Position numbers and translations under genes: made by a program
Notes under the pieces: generated by a model
What the model saw: only the letters and a program-made list of their open reading frames with translations
The model's database searches: none
Told to the model about the DNA's origin: nothing
NCBI RefSeq assembly: GCF_000690055.1
Contig: NZ_JJNZ01000008.1
Coordinates: forward strand, 62,001 to 126,000
Source of the DNA: Pseudoalteromonas fuliginea
GTDB lineage: Bacteria; Pseudomonadota; Gammaproteobacteria; Enterobacterales; Alteromonadaceae
Length of the DNA: 64,000 nt
Direction: 5' to 3'
Shown: one piece after another, positions 9,153-19,378 of the stretch
How positions within the stretch are numbered: the stretch's first letter is position 1
How the letters are laid out: every line of letters starts with the position of its first letter

Positions 9153-12100
9153 TTAGTTAAATTCCAGTTCTACATCTTGCGCCGCCATTAGCGATAACTT
9201 ATGAATTAAGTCATCACTTGGCGTAACACACCATTCGATCCCAAGAGTTAATTGTGCCAACGCGTCTGGACGTTGGTAATAAACCTTGATCGGACACGTT
9301 CCCATTTTGTAGGGTTCGAGTACTTTTTGTAATTTATCGAAGAAACCAGCCTCGATTTGCACCATGTTCAGCGTCATTTTAATCGCTTTAATACGCTTTT
9401 CACGCGCCTGAGCAATGGTGTTTATTTCTCTGGCGGTCATTGTAATACCACCAGAGAAGTTATCAAAGCTGACCTGTCCAGATATTACCAAGATATTATT
9501 AACTTGGAGCATATCTTGGTACTTTTCAAACTCGTCTGAATACAAGCGTACATCAATGCGTGCACTCTTGTCATCTAAAGTTACTAAGGCCCAACGATTT
9601 CCTTTTTTATTAATTAACACCCTAGAAGCAATCACTAAACCAGCCGCTGTGGCAAACACATCGCGATTAGTAGGCTGTAAATCAACTATTTTCCCACTGG
9701 TGTAATGCTTAAGTTCACGGCGGTATTGATTTATCGGATGCCCTGTTAAATAAAGGCCTAGGGTCTCTTTTTCGCCCTCTAACCATTCGTTATCAGTGAG
9801 GCCTATGGCTTTAATAAAAGCTTGTTCAACTTCATCAGGCTCAGTGGCTAATAAACCAAACAAGTCACTTTGCCCTAATAGCTCAGCTTTGTTGTGTTGG
9901 TCGGCCGCACGCATTGCACTTTTTAAACTAGCCAATAACGTGGCACGTCCAGGTTGCGTTTTTTCAGGCCCAAGCTTATCAAGTGCGCCTGAGTAAATTA
10001 ATTTTTCGGTCACACGCTTATTTAAGCGTTTTAAGTCAACGCGGGCACAAAAATCAAATAAATCTTTAAATGGGCCGCCTTTTGCACGCGCTTCTAGGAT
10101 TGCATCAACCGGTGCTTCACCCACGCCTTTTATTGCGCCAATGCCGTAAACAATTTCACCTTCAAGGTTTACTGTAAACTTAAACTCACCTGCATTTACG
10201 TCTGGCGGTAATAAGGTGAGTTTCATGTTTTCACATTCATCCACCAAAATAACGATTTTGTCGGTGTTATCCATATCGGCCGACATTACAGCAGCCATAA
10301 ACTCTGCCGGATGATGGGTTTTCATCCACAATGTTTGATACGAAACCAGTGCGTAAGCTGCCGAGTGAGATTTATTAAATCCGTAACCTGCGAACTTTTC
10401 TACCAAGTCGAAGATTTTTATCGCGAGCTCGCCGTCGATACCGTTATTTCTTGCGCCATCTTCAAATGTTGAACGCTGCTTTGCCATTTCTTCGGGTTTT
10501 TTCTTACCCATTGCACGGCGAAGCATATCGGCGCCGCCTAGCGTGTAACCTGCTAGTACTTGCGCAATTTGCATTACTTGTTCTTGATACAAAATAATGC
10601 CGTACGTTGGATCAAGTATTGGTTTTAAGCTTTCGTGCTGATATTGCGCATCAGGGTATGAGATTTCTTCTCGGCCCAGCTTTCGGTCGATAAAGTTATC
10701 TACCATGCCTGATTGCAGCGGACCTGGGCGGAACAAGGCCACAAGTGCAATCATATCTTCAAAGCAGTCGGGCTTAAGTCGGCGTACTAAGTCTTTCATA
10801 CCGCGCGATTCTAGCTGGAATACAGCAGTCGTTTCAGCGCGAAGTAGTAGCTCAATACTTTTTTTATCATCCAGTGGAATAGTGTTTATATCGACAGGGT
10901 CTTTACCTTGGCGCTCCATGCGCACGTTGGTCATATCGACCGCCCACTGCAAAATAGTCAGTGTACGTAAACCCAAGAAATCGAACTTAACTAAGCCTGC
11001 AGTTTCTACATCATTTTTATCAAACTGTGTGACCGGAAACTTACCTTCGTCATCGCAATAAAGCGCGGCGAAATCGGTAATCGTGGTTGGCGATATTACT
11101 ACGCCACCAGCGTGCTTACCGGCGTTACGTGTACACCCTTCTAGGATGCGACACATGTCGATTAAATCTTTTACTTCGTTATCGCCATCGTAGGCTTCTT
11201 GCAAGCGCGGTTCTATATCAAACGCTTTAGCAAGTGTCATCCCAGGGTCCCCTGGAATCATTTTTGAGATACGATCAACGAATCCATAAGGATGCCCAAG
11301 CACTCGCCCTACATCGCGTATTACCGCCTTTGCAGCCATAGTACCAAAGGTAATAATTTGCGATACCGCATCTCGACCATACAAAGCCGACACGTGATCA
11401 ATTACTTCGTCTCGTCTATCCATACAAAAGTCGACGTCGAAATCGGGCATTGATACACGTTCAGGATTCAAAAATCGCTCAAAAAGCAAGTCGAATTCAA
11501 GTGGATCCAAATCGGTAATTTTAAGCGCGTACGCAACTAACGAACCCGCACCTGAACCACGACCAGGTCCAACCGGAATATTGTTATCTTTACTCCACTG
11601 GATAAACTCCATTACGATTAAGAAGTAACCTGGGAATCCCATTTGGTTAATTACGCCAAGCTCTATATCAAGTCGTTCATCGTATTCAACGCGTTTTACT
11701 TTTCGCTCTTCTTCATCGGGGAATAAAAACTGTAGACGTTCTTCAAGGCCGTCTTCTGACACTTTAACTAAAAACTCATCAATCTTAAGTGAGCCAGTTG
11801 GGTAATCAGGTAAAAAGTATGTCCCTAATTGCACAGTTACATTACAACGTTTAGCGATTTCTACGGTGTTTTGTAGCGCTTCTGGAATGTCGCTAAACAG
11901 CTCAGCCATTTGCTCTGGTGTTTTTAGGTATTGTTCTTCAGAGAACCGTTTAGGCCTGCGTTTATCATCAAGTGTGTAACCGTCAAAAATAGCAACACGA
12001 ATTTCGTGCGCTTCAAAGTTTTCAGGTTTTAAAAATACCACTTCGTTGGTGGCTACAACAGGTAACTGCTCTTTAGCTGCAAGCTCTACCGCCATGTGTA

Positions 12101-12644
12101 AGTAATCTTCTTCAAGCGGGCGATTGGTGCGAACAAGCTCAAGGTAGTAGTTATCGCTAAAATGCTGCTTATAAAAACTAACAACCGATTCAATTACACT
12201 CGGATTATTTTTTAATAACGCCTTACCTAAATCACCGTCTTTAGCACCTGAGAGAATAATTAAGCCTGCTTTTAGCTCAACTAACCATTCGCGGTCAATC
12301 ACAGGGCGATGAAATACATGCCCACGTTGATACGCTTTAGATATTAATAAGGTAATGTTTTTATAGCCGTCGTTGTCTTTGGCTAATATGGTTAAACGGC
12401 TTGGCTCATCAGGAAATTCTGGGCTACGAACCCAAAAATCAGCACCCACTATAGGTTTAATACCGGCATTATGTGTTGCGCCATAAAAGCGCACTAAACC
12501 ACAAAAGTTCATTTGGTCGGTAATCGCAATCGCGGGCATTTGCAGCTCTTGCGCTTTTGCGACTATTGGCTTTGTTTTAGCAAGGCCGTCAACCATCGAA
12601 AAATCTGAATGAACTCTTAAATGAACAAAATCAGGAGCAGCCAT
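9153..12644 (-). CDS. dnaE: DNA polymerase III subunit alpha
   Basis: 1163 residues (E. coli 1160). The N-terminal PHP domain begins [14 protein letters not shown]. The C-family polymerase core has [14 protein letters not shown] and [13 protein letters not shown], which carries catalytic aspartates, and [19 protein letters not shown]. The helix-hairpin-helix and OB-fold regions (about 960-1060) and the C-terminal tau-binding region are present. It is the replicative polymerase subunit, working with DnaQ and HolE and tethered to the beta clamp. It begins 2 bp after the rnhB stop codon, so it is surely co-transcribed with lpxB and rnhB. Confidence 0.99.
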   Translation of the reverse strand: MAAPDFVHLRVHSDFSMVDGLAKTKPIVAKAQELQMPAIAITDQMNFCGLVRFYGATHNAGIKPIVGADFWVRSPEFPDEPSRLTILAKDNDGYKNITLLISKAYQRGHVFHRPVIDREWLVELKAGLIILSGAKDGDLGKALLKNNPSVIESVVSFYKQHFSDNYYLELVRTNRPLEEDYLHMAVELAAKEQLPVVATNEVVFLKPENFEAHEIRVAIFDGYTLDDKRRPKRFSEEQYLKTPEQMAELFSDIPEALQNTVEIAKRCNVTVQLGTYFLPDYPTGSLKIDEFLVKVSEDGLEERLQFLFPDEEERKVKRVEYDERLDIELGVINQMGFPGYFLIVMEFIQWSKDNNIPVGPGRGSGAGSLVAYALKITDLDPLEFDLLFERFLNPERVSMPDFDVDFCMDRRDEVIDHVSALYGRDAVSQIITFGTMAAKAVIRDVGRVLGHPYGFVDRISKMIPGDPGMTLAKAFDIEPRLQEAYDGDNEVKDLIDMCRILEGCTRNAGKHAGGVVISPTTITDFAALYCDDEGKFPVTQFDKNDVETAGLVKFDFLGLRTLTILQWAVDMTNVRMERQGKDPVDINTIPLDDKKSIELLLRAETTAVFQLESRGMKDLVRRLKPDCFEDMIALVALFRPGPLQSGMVDNFIDRKLGREEISYPDAQYQHESLKPILDPTYGIILYQEQVMQIAQVLAGYTLGGADMLRRAMGKKKPEEMAKQRSTFEDGARNNGIDGELAIKIFDLVEKFAGYGFNKSHSAAYALVSYQTLWMKTHHPAEFMAAVMSADMDNTDKIVILVDECENMKLTLLPPDVNAGEFKFTVNLEGEIVYGIGAIKGVGEAPVDAILEARAKGGPFKDLFDFCARVDLKRLNKRVTEKLIYSGALDKLGPEKTQPGRATLLASLKSAMRAADQHNKAELLGQSDLFGLLATEPDEVEQAFIKAIGLTDNEWLEGEKETLGLYLTGHPINQYRRELKHYTSGKIVDLQPTNRDVFATAAGLVIASRVLINKKGNRWALVTLDDKSARIDVRLYSDEFEKYQDMLQVNNILVISGQVSFDNFSGGITMTAREINTIAQAREKRIKAIKMTLNMVQIEAGFFDKLQKVLEPYKMGTCPIKVYYQRPDALAQLTLGIEWCVTPSDDLIHKLSLMAAQDVELEFN

Positions 12645-12646
12645 GC

Positions 12647-13252
12647 TTAGCCCTCACCATTGGCTTGCGCCAATACACGCTGCTGCACAGGTTTAAAGCT
12701 TTTACGATGCTCGTCAATCGCGCCGTACTGCTCAAGCGCTGCAAAATGCGCTTTAGTTGGATACCCCTTATGCCCTGCAAAACCATATTCAGGGTGGCGT
12801 TTATCAAGCTCAAGCATTTCGTCATCGCGCGCTACTTTAGCTAAAATAGACGCGGCTGAAATTTCTGCCACTAGGCTATCGCCTTTAACAACAGCTTGCG
12901 CTGGCATAGTGAGTTTTGGCAAGCGATTACCATCTATAAATACAAATTCAGGTTGCGTACTTAATGCCTCCACTGCGCGAGTCATGGCAAGCATAGTCGC
13001 GTGTAAAATATTTAATTCATCAATTTCTGTTGGACTGCAGCGACCATACGCGTAACACAATGCTTTTTCTTTAATTTCAATTGCCAGTGCTTGGCGTTTT
13101 TTATCCGTTAATTTTTTAGAATCCGCTAAGCCAGCAATAGGTTTAGTGGGATCTAAAATAACGGCGGCAGTAACTACATCACCAACAAGCGGGCCGCGCC
13201 CAACTTCATCTACACCGGCAATTAGGGTTACATTTGGTCTATCAATTTGCAT
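12647..13252 (-). CDS. rnhB: Ribonuclease HII
   Basis: 201 residues. [16 protein letters not shown] near residue 12 carries the first catalytic Asp-Glu, and the downstream FIDGN and SILAKVARD motifs complete the type 2 RNase H active site. The enzyme cuts the RNA of RNA-DNA hybrids and nicks at single ribonucleotides in DNA. Its ATG lies 11 bp inside the end of lpxB with GGAG seven bases ahead, so translation is coupled. Placement between lpxB and dnaE is the conserved order. Confidence 0.97.
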   Translation of the reverse strand: MQIDRPNVTLIAGVDEVGRGPLVGDVVTAAVILDPTKPIAGLADSKKLTDKKRQALAIEIKEKALCYAYGRCSPTEIDELNILHATMLAMTRAVEALSTQPEFVFIDGNRLPKLTMPAQAVVKGDSLVAEISAASILAKVARDDEMLELDKRHPEYGFAGHKGYPTKAHFAALEQYGAIDEHRKSFKPVQQRVLAQANGEG

Positions 13253-14399
13253 TTATTAACTCCGCCACAGCGTTGCCTGCTTGTTCACTGGCATTTAATC
13301 TAATTTTTTCGTGAATGGCTAAAAAGCGTGCTTTTAGCGCTTTGTTATCTGTGTTGAGCATAGGAGTAAGCGCATTTGTTAAGTTAGTTACGTTACACTC
13401 ACTTTGCAAAAACTCAGGCACTAGCTCTTCGTCGGCTAATAAATTAGGCAGCGAAAAGTACTTAATATTAAACGTAAATAGAGTTTTAAAAATCCAATAG
13501 CTCAAAGGCTTTATTTTATAACCCACTACCATTGGCTTTTTATAAAGCATGCCTTCAAGTGTTGCAGTGCCCGACGCTAATAAAATGGCATCAGCAGCTT
13601 GCATCGCTAATTTTGATTGCCCATCAAGCAGATTAACATTAAGGTCAGGCGCGGTGGCGTTTAATATTTCAGTAAACTGCGCTTTGCGCTTTTCGTTTAC
13701 CAGTGGCACCACAATTTTAAGATTTGGGTTTTGCGCTTGCAGCTTTTCAGCTGTTTTAATGTAAGTTTCACTTAGTAAACCAACCTCAGAGCCTCGACTA
13801 CCAGGTAGCAATGCCAGTACTTTGTCATCAAGGCTTAAGCCGAGTTCTTCACGCGCTTTGCTGTCGTCGTGTTCAAGTGCTATATCGTCTGCCAAGGTAT
13901 GACCCACAAACGTACACGGTACTTGATGCTTATCATAAAATTCTTTCTCAAAAGGCAACAATGCAAGGACTAAGTTAGTCGCTGCACTTATTGTATGAAT
14001 GCGCTTTTCGCGCCATGCCCAAACAGATGGACTTACGTATTGCACCGTTTTAATACCCGCATCTTTGAGCGGCTTTTCTACTCGTAAGTTAAAGTCGGGT
14101 GCATCAATACCTATAAATACATCAGGTGGGTTATCTACAAAATGCTGCACGAGTTGTTTACGTATTTTGAGCAAACGCGGTAAACGCCCTAACACTTCAA
14201 CAAGCCCCATTACCGAAAGCTCATCCATGTCGTAAAGTGTTTTACAACCCTGCGCTTGCATTTTAGGCCCCGCTATCCCTTCAAAAATAGCGTCCGGAAA
14301 GTGTTTTTGAAGGGCTTTAATTAAGCCTTCACCTAAAATATCGCCCGACAGTTCACCTGCCACAATACCAATTCGTAGTTGTTTTTTATCTTTATTCAT
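13242..14399 (-). CDS. lpxB: Lipid-A-disaccharide synthase
   Basis: 385 residues (E. coli 382), glycosyltransferase family 19. [18 protein letters not shown] at the N-terminus, [26 protein letters not shown] and LPGSRGSEV are diagnostic. It joins UDP-2,3-diacylglucosamine and lipid X to give the tetra-acyl disaccharide of lipid A on the cytoplasmic face of the inner membrane. In E. coli lpxB directly follows lpxA; here lpxA lies 9.3 kb away beyond the cyd and pectate lyase genes, so lpxB now heads its own operon (lpxB-rnhB-dnaE-accA) and needs its own promoter in 14400-14570. No Shine-Dalgarno is evident. Confidence 0.97.
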   Translation of the reverse strand: MNKDKKQLRIGIVAGELSGDILGEGLIKALQKHFPDAIFEGIAGPKMQAQGCKTLYDMDELSVMGLVEVLGRLPRLLKIRKQLVQHFVDNPPDVFIGIDAPDFNLRVEKPLKDAGIKTVQYVSPSVWAWREKRIHTISAATNLVLALLPFEKEFYDKHQVPCTFVGHTLADDIALEHDDSKAREELGLSLDDKVLALLPGSRGSEVGLLSETYIKTAEKLQAQNPNLKIVVPLVNEKRKAQFTEILNATAPDLNVNLLDGQSKLAMQAADAILLASGTATLEGMLYKKPMVVGYKIKPLSYWIFKTLFTFNIKYFSLPNLLADEELVPEFLQSECNVTNLTNALTPMLNTDNKALKARFLAIHEKIRLNASEQAGNAVAELINAN

Positions 14400-14574
14400 T
14401 TGATTTTATTTCACAAGTAAACCAGGCGTTCATGCTTGTTAGTTTACCGTGTTTTACTGTTTGATTAAACGCTTTAAATAACTGGTTTTTTATCACCTAA
14501 GTTAAGCCTTTATGTTGTTTGTTTTTAATACTGATGTAGCATAGGAAATATATTAAGTTTTACTAATATACATA

Positions 14575-14603
14575 TTGACAAAAATTGCACAAACGTAAAT
14601 AAT
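14575..14603 (+). promoter_or_regulatory. Predicted cydA promoter
   Basis: TTGACA (14575-14580), a perfect -35 hexamer, and AATAAT (14598-14603) are 17 bp apart. The start would fall near 14610, about 90 bp ahead of cydA. The rest of the 299-bp lpxB-cydA gap is AT-rich and shows no gene. Confidence 0.55.
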
Positions 14604-14610
14604 ATTACAA

Positions 14611-14632
14611 ACTTTCAGTAATTACTGAAAGT
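14611..14632 (+). promoter_or_regulatory. Perfect 22-bp palindrome at the cydA start site, probable operator
   Basis: ACTTTCAGTAA is followed at once by its exact reverse complement, with no spacer. It begins 8 bp after the predicted -10 hexamer, so a dimeric repressor bound there would cover the transcription start. There is no T tract, so it is not a terminator. It does not match the FNR, ArcA or NsrR consensus sequences I know; the cognate regulator is unknown. Confidence 0.6.
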
Positions 14633-14698
14633 TCATTAAACATTAACTTTGCCAATTAAACATTGCCCTGTTAATCCGTCACTCTCAAGGAGCCAATA

Positions 14699-16282
14699 AT
14701 GATAGATGAAACCTTTGTGGATCTATCGCGATTACAGTTTGCTGTTACCGCTCTCTTTCATTTCTTATTCGTACCGTTAACGATAGGTATGACCTGGATT
14801 TTAGTTATTATGGAATCGGTTTATGTTATGACCGGTCGCGAAATTTATCGCGATATGACTAAGTTTTGGGGAAAATTGTTTGGTATTAACTTTGCAATTG
14901 GTGTGGCGACAGGCCTAACCATGGAATTTGAGTTTGGTACTAACTGGTCTTATTACTCGCATTACGTAGGTGATGTTTTTGGGGCTCCCCTGGCTATTGA
15001 AGGTTTAATGGCATTCTTTTTAGAATCGACCTTTGTAGGTATGTTCTTTTTAGGCTGGGACAGGCTCTCTAAACGCCAACATTTAGGTGCAACCTTTTTA
15101 ATGGCCATTGGTACTAACATGTCGGCGCTGTGGATTTTAATTGCCAACGGTTGGATGCAAAACCCAGTAGGCGCTGAATTTAACTATCAAACCATGCGCA
15201 TGGAAATGACCAGCTTTGCAGAGCTTGTGTTTAACCCTGTAGCCCAAGTTAAGTTTATTCATACCGTATCGGCAGGTTATGTAGCTGCATCTATGTTCGT
15301 TCTAGGCATAAGCAGTTGGTACATATTAAAAGGCCGTGACCTTGCGTTTGCTAAACGTTCTTTTTCAGTCGCATCAGGCTTTGGTTTAGCGTCAATTTTA
15401 TGTGTAATTTTACTCGGTGACGAATCAGGCTACGAAGTAGGCGAAGTCCAAAAAGTGAAACTTGCCACAATTGAAGCCGAATGGCACACAGAAGAAGCTC
15501 CAGCTGCGTTTACCGCATTTGGTTTTCCTGATTCAGAAGAGCAAGTAACACATGCGGCGGTTAAAATACCTTACGCACTTGGGTTAATTGCTACGCGCTC
15601 ACTAGATGAGCAAGTAACGGGTATTAACGACCTAGAAAAACAACATGAAGTACGTATTCGCAACGGTATGGTTGCTTATGAATACCTTACAAAACTCAGA
15701 AACGGTGAAGATACGCCAGATAATATTGCCAAATTTAATACTCTAAAAGATGATTTAGGTTATGGCTTGCTACTTAAGCGCTACACACCTGATGTTGTAG
15801 ATGCTACTGAAGAGCACATTCAAAAAGCAGTTAAAGACTCTTTTCCTAAAGTAGGGCCTATGTTTTGGTCATTTAGGATTATGGTTGCCTGTGGTGTAGC
15901 CATGCTTGGTGTATTTATATTGGCTTTTTACTACAACGCACATCGCGTTATTGAGCAAAAACGCTGGTTGTTATGGGCTGCCGTATTGAGCATTCCACTA
16001 CCTTGGATAGCGATTGAATTTGGCTGGATAGTTGCCGAGTATGGCCGCCAACCTTGGGCTATATCTGAAATACTGCCGACCTTTTTAGCCACGTCGTCAC
16101 TAACAGTAAATGATATTTTAATTAGCTTAACTGGGTTTGTTATTTTCTATACTGGTTTAGCCATTGTTGAAGGTTGGTTGATGATCCGCTTTGTTAAGCA
16201 AGGACCAAGCTCGCTACATACTGGTAAGTATCATTTTGAATTACCAAACAAAACTGATCAAACTGAAGGAGAGCAATCATGA
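14699..16282 (+). CDS. cydA: Cytochrome bd ubiquinol oxidase subunit I
   Basis: 527 residues (E. coli 522). FHFLFVPLTIG near the N-terminus holds the heme b595-type axial His21. The IHTVSAGYVAASMFVLG helix carries the second conserved histidine region, and GRQPWAISEILPT near the C-terminus is invariant. A long soluble Q-loop (about residues 250-385) with a KLATIEAEW motif binds quinol; its length suggests the long, L-type loop. It oxidises quinol and reduces O2 to water with high affinity, without pumping protons. AAGGAG precedes the ATG. It heads cydABXDC, downstream of a predicted promoter and palindrome. Confidence 0.98.
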   Translation: MIDETFVDLSRLQFAVTALFHFLFVPLTIGMTWILVIMESVYVMTGREIYRDMTKFWGKLFGINFAIGVATGLTMEFEFGTNWSYYSHYVGDVFGAPLAIEGLMAFFLESTFVGMFFLGWDRLSKRQHLGATFLMAIGTNMSALWILIANGWMQNPVGAEFNYQTMRMEMTSFAELVFNPVAQVKFIHTVSAGYVAASMFVLGISSWYILKGRDLAFAKRSFSVASGFGLASILCVILLGDESGYEVGEVQKVKLATIEAEWHTEEAPAAFTAFGFPDSEEQVTHAAVKIPYALGLIATRSLDEQVTGINDLEKQHEVRIRNGMVAYEYLTKLRNGEDTPDNIAKFNTLKDDLGYGLLLKRYTPDVVDATEEHIQKAVKDSFPKVGPMFWSFRIMVACGVAMLGVFILAFYYNAHRVIEQKRWLLWAAVLSIPLPWIAIEFGWIVAEYGRQPWAISEILPTFLATSSLTVNDILISLTGFVIFYTGLAIVEGWLMIRFVKQGPSSLHTGKYHFELPNKTDQTEGEQS

Positions 16283-17418
16283 TTTTTGATTATGAAACAT
16301 TAAAAATGCTTTGGTGGTTGATCATTGGTGTGCTGCTTATTGGTTTTGCTATTACCGATGGCATGGATATGGGCGTTGCTATGTTACTTCGCCTAGTTGG
16401 TAAAACAGATTCAGAGCGCCGCACAGTAATAAACACAATTGGCCCGCATTGGGATGGTAACCAAGTATGGTTTATAACTGCAGGCGGCGCGTTATTTGCA
16501 GCGTGGCCTATGGTTTATGCTGCCGCGTTTTCGGGCTTTTACTTTGCCATGATGCTGGTACTCTTTGCTTTGTTTTTTAGACCACTTGGGTTTGATTACC
16601 GCAGTAAAGTAGATTCAAAACGCTGGCGCAATAACTGGGATTGGGGTTTGCTTGCAGGCAGCGCGATTCCAGCATTAGTTTTTGGTATTGCGTTTGGTAA
16701 TTTATTTTTAGGCGTACCGTTTAATATTGATAACCTTATGCGTGTTAGCTACCAAGGTTCATTTTTTGGCTTGCTTAACCCATTTGGATTACTTGCAGGT
16801 TTAGTGAGTATTACCATGTTAGTTGCGCATGCGGGAATGTGGTTACAACTTCGTACAGCAAGTGTGGTCGCAGAGCGTTCGGGTCAATATGGTCGCTATT
16901 CTCTTATTGTGTTTATCGTGTTATTTGCTGCAGCTGGTTTTTGGGTTGCTAATTTAACGGGATACCAAATTGTATCTATGGCTGATACACAAAGTCATGC
17001 AGACCCTTTAGCTAAAGTGGTCACTACAGCGCAAGGTGCTTGGTTAAGTAACTATAGCACCCGTCCGTGGACAATGACCTTCCCTATTTTAGCCTTTGCA
17101 ATGGCATTAAGTGCACTTGTGTTTTCTAAATTAAATAAACCAGCACTTGGGCTTATTTCAACAAGCTTAATGTTAATTGGCGTAATTATGACGGCCGGTG
17201 TTTCACTGTTCCCATTTATTATGCCATCTAGCAACAACCCTAATATTAGCTTAACAATTTGGGATGCGGTATCGAGCCATAAAACGCTCAATATAATGTT
17301 TATTGCAGTGTGTATTTTTGTACCACTAATTTTGTCCTACACCACTTGGTGTTACGTAAAAATGTGGCGCAGAGTAACGGTAGAAGAAATTGAAAACAAC
17401 ACTCACGGTAGCTATTAA
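16279..17418 (+). CDS. cydB: Cytochrome bd ubiquinol oxidase subunit II
   Basis: 379 residues, the same length as E. coli CydB, with about nine transmembrane helices. MIFDYETLKMLWWLIIGVLL and AITDGMDMGVAMLLR at the N-terminus, GPHWDGNQVWFITAGGALFA and FRPLGFDYRSK are signature segments. It pairs with CydA to form the membrane oxidase. Its ATG overlaps the cydA stop by 4 bp, so the two are translated together in equal amounts. Confidence 0.98.
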   Translation: MIFDYETLKMLWWLIIGVLLIGFAITDGMDMGVAMLLRLVGKTDSERRTVINTIGPHWDGNQVWFITAGGALFAAWPMVYAAAFSGFYFAMMLVLFALFFRPLGFDYRSKVDSKRWRNNWDWGLLAGSAIPALVFGIAFGNLFLGVPFNIDNLMRVSYQGSFFGLLNPFGLLAGLVSITMLVAHAGMWLQLRTASVVAERSGQYGRYSLIVFIVLFAAAGFWVANLTGYQIVSMADTQSHADPLAKVVTTAQGAWLSNYSTRPWTMTFPILAFAMALSALVFSKLNKPALGLISTSLMLIGVIMTAGVSLFPFIMPSSNNPNISLTIWDAVSSHKTLNIMFIAVCIFVPLILSYTTWCYVKMWRRVTVEEIENNTHGSY

Positions 17419-17430
17419 GGAGACTAAACT

Positions 17431-17595
17431 ATGTGGTATTTCGCTTGGATTTTAGGTGTACTTTTGGCCTGTACCTTAGGTGTAATAAATGTAATGTGGT
17501 ATGAGTTTCATCAAAATAAAAACAGTATTGCTGATGATGAGCAAGTTATGCATGATTTATTAAATGAAAATAACTCGACCAAAGATGACGACTAA
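17431..17595 (+). CDS. cydX: CydX, small subunit of cytochrome bd oxidase
   Basis: 54 residues, starting MWYFAWILGVLLACTLGV, which matches the E. coli CydX N-terminus (MWYFAWILG) and its single transmembrane helix. An AAGGAG sequence lies ahead of the ATG, 12 bp after the cydB stop. E. coli CydX has 37 residues; here an extra acidic tail of about 17 residues (ending STKDDD) follows. CydX stabilises the heme centres of the CydAB complex. Its 3' end overlaps the start of cydD, so the tail may partly reflect packing of the two genes. Confidence 0.95.
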   Translation: MWYFAWILGVLLACTLGVINVMWYEFHQNKNSIADDEQVMHDLLNENNSTKDDD

Positions 17596-19378
17596 CCCCC
17601 GACCAGATCGCGCGCAGCAGCAATCACTGCGCGCTTTTTTAAAGCGTCAAAGTAAACCCGCTGCAGTGTGGTTAAAGTTAAGCATTGCATTGGGTACTTT
17701 TAACGCATTACTAATGATTGCAGGTGCTTATTTACTGGCTCAAGCTATTCATAATGTAATGTTTGAAGGTAATAACTTAGCCCAAGTTACTTATTTACTA
17801 TGGCCCTTAGCAGGCATTATTTTATTACGCGCAGTGTTTTTGGCGCTAAGTGAACGTTTGAGTGCATTTGCTGCACTTAAAATAAAATCGGCTATGCGCC
17901 AAACACTTTTAAATAAGCTCAGTTTACTTGGGCCAAGCTATATAGAACAACACGGCCAAGGCGCTACATTAAATACCCTGCATAATGGCGTTGAAGCACT
18001 CCACGACTATTATGCTAAATACTTACCCGGTGTTGCTTACAGTGCGCTTATTCCGCTGGCAATATTGGTTGTTATTTTTCCGACAGATTATAAAGCTGGG
18101 CTGATATTTTTATTAACCGCCCCGCTCATTCCTTTTTTCATGATTTTGGTAGGCTCAAAAGCCGAGGCTTTAAACCAAAAACGCTGGAAGCAACTTGCTG
18201 TACTAGGCAATTACTTTTTTGACCGCGTACAAGGTTTAACTCAACTCAAGCTATTTAATGCAACACGTACCGAACTTAAACAAATAGCTAAAATTTCAGA
18301 CGACTTTAGACACGCGACACTCGATGTTTTAAAAATCGCATTTTTGTCATCATTCGCACTTGAGTTTTTAGCTACCATTAGCGTGGCACTCGTTGCCGTA
18401 ATTATTGGTTTTAGGTTGTTTTTTGGTACTCTTGATTTTGCAACTGGCTTTGTCGTGCTGCTTTTAGCACCTGAATTTTATTTACCACTGCGCCAGCTGG
18501 GTAGCCATTATCATGCGCGCTTACAAGGCATTAGTGCGGCGGCCGATATGGTTGCAATTTTAAATGCACCACTGCCAAGTGACGTAAATGCGTTAGTGGC
18601 TACAAGCACACCTGAAAACAATTTAACTTTAAATACAATTAACTCAATAAGTATTACCGACCTTAATTTTATATACCCAGATAGTAACGAAGGCATTAAA
18701 AATATAAATTTAACACTACCAAATAAAGGCTTAATTGCCGTTGTGGGCAGTAGTGGCTCAGGTAAAAGTACATTGTTTGATTGTCTATTAGGGTTTCACC
18801 CTGAGGTAATTAAGCACCTATCTATTAATGAGCAGAGTTTAAGTGCAACCGATATTACTTACTTGCAAAATAATATTGCATGGATTCCACAAAAAGCGAC
18901 GCTGTTTTACGACACCATTGCTGCCAACATTAAATTGGCCAAACCCACTGCCACACAGCAAGAGCTTGAACATGCAGCAGAGCAAGCTGGTGTGCTTGAA
19001 TTTATAAATACCCTACCCGATGGTTTTAACACGCTGATAGGTGAGCAAGGCGAAGGGCTTTCTGGCGGTCAAAAGCAACGTATTGCACTGGCTCGCGCAT
19101 TTATAAAACAAGCACCAGTCTTAGTGCTTGATGAGCCCACAGCGCACCTTGATAGCCAAACAGAGCTGCTTATCCAAGATGCTATTAATGAATATGCTAA
19201 AAACAACTTAGTGTTAGTTATTGCCCATAGATTAAATACGGTTAAACATGCCAGCAATATCATTGTGATGCACGATGGAAAAATAGCTGAGCAAGGTCAC
19301 TTTGAAACACTTGCAGCGCAAAATGGTGCATTTGCTGACTTACTAAAAACGGCTGAACAAGGGGTGGCGCATGCGTAA
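17585..19378 (+). CDS. cydD: Glutathione/cysteine ABC exporter subunit CydD
   Basis: 597 residues from the ATG at 17585; an ATG at 17564 would add seven residues, and neither has a clear Shine-Dalgarno. The start overlaps the end of cydX by 11 bp. The N-terminal half is a six-helix ABC exporter domain. The ATPase has Walker A GSSGSGKST (about 397-405 in this numbering), signature LSGGQKQR and Walker B VLVLDEPTAHLD. CydDC exports cysteine and glutathione to the periplasm and is needed to assemble cytochrome bd. E. coli CydD has 588 residues. In E. coli the cydDC pair lies elsewhere on the chromosome; here it is fused into the cydABX operon. Confidence 0.96.
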   Translation: MTTNPRPDRAQQQSLRAFLKRQSKPAAVWLKLSIALGTFNALLMIAGAYLLAQAIHNVMFEGNNLAQVTYLLWPLAGIILLRAVFLALSERLSAFAALKIKSAMRQTLLNKLSLLGPSYIEQHGQGATLNTLHNGVEALHDYYAKYLPGVAYSALIPLAILVVIFPTDYKAGLIFLLTAPLIPFFMILVGSKAEALNQKRWKQLAVLGNYFFDRVQGLTQLKLFNATRTELKQIAKISDDFRHATLDVLKIAFLSSFALEFLATISVALVAVIIGFRLFFGTLDFATGFVVLLLAPEFYLPLRQLGSHYHARLQGISAAADMVAILNAPLPSDVNALVATSTPENNLTLNTINSISITDLNFIYPDSNEGIKNINLTLPNKGLIAVVGSSGSGKSTLFDCLLGFHPEVIKHLSINEQSLSATDITYLQNNIAWIPQKATLFYDTIAANIKLAKPTATQQELEHAAEQAGVLEFINTLPDGFNTLIGEQGEGLSGGQKQRIALARAFIKQAPVLVLDEPTAHLDSQTELLIQDAINEYAKNNLVLVIAHRLNTVKHASNIIVMHDGKIAEQGHFETLAAQNGAFADLLKTAEQGVAHA

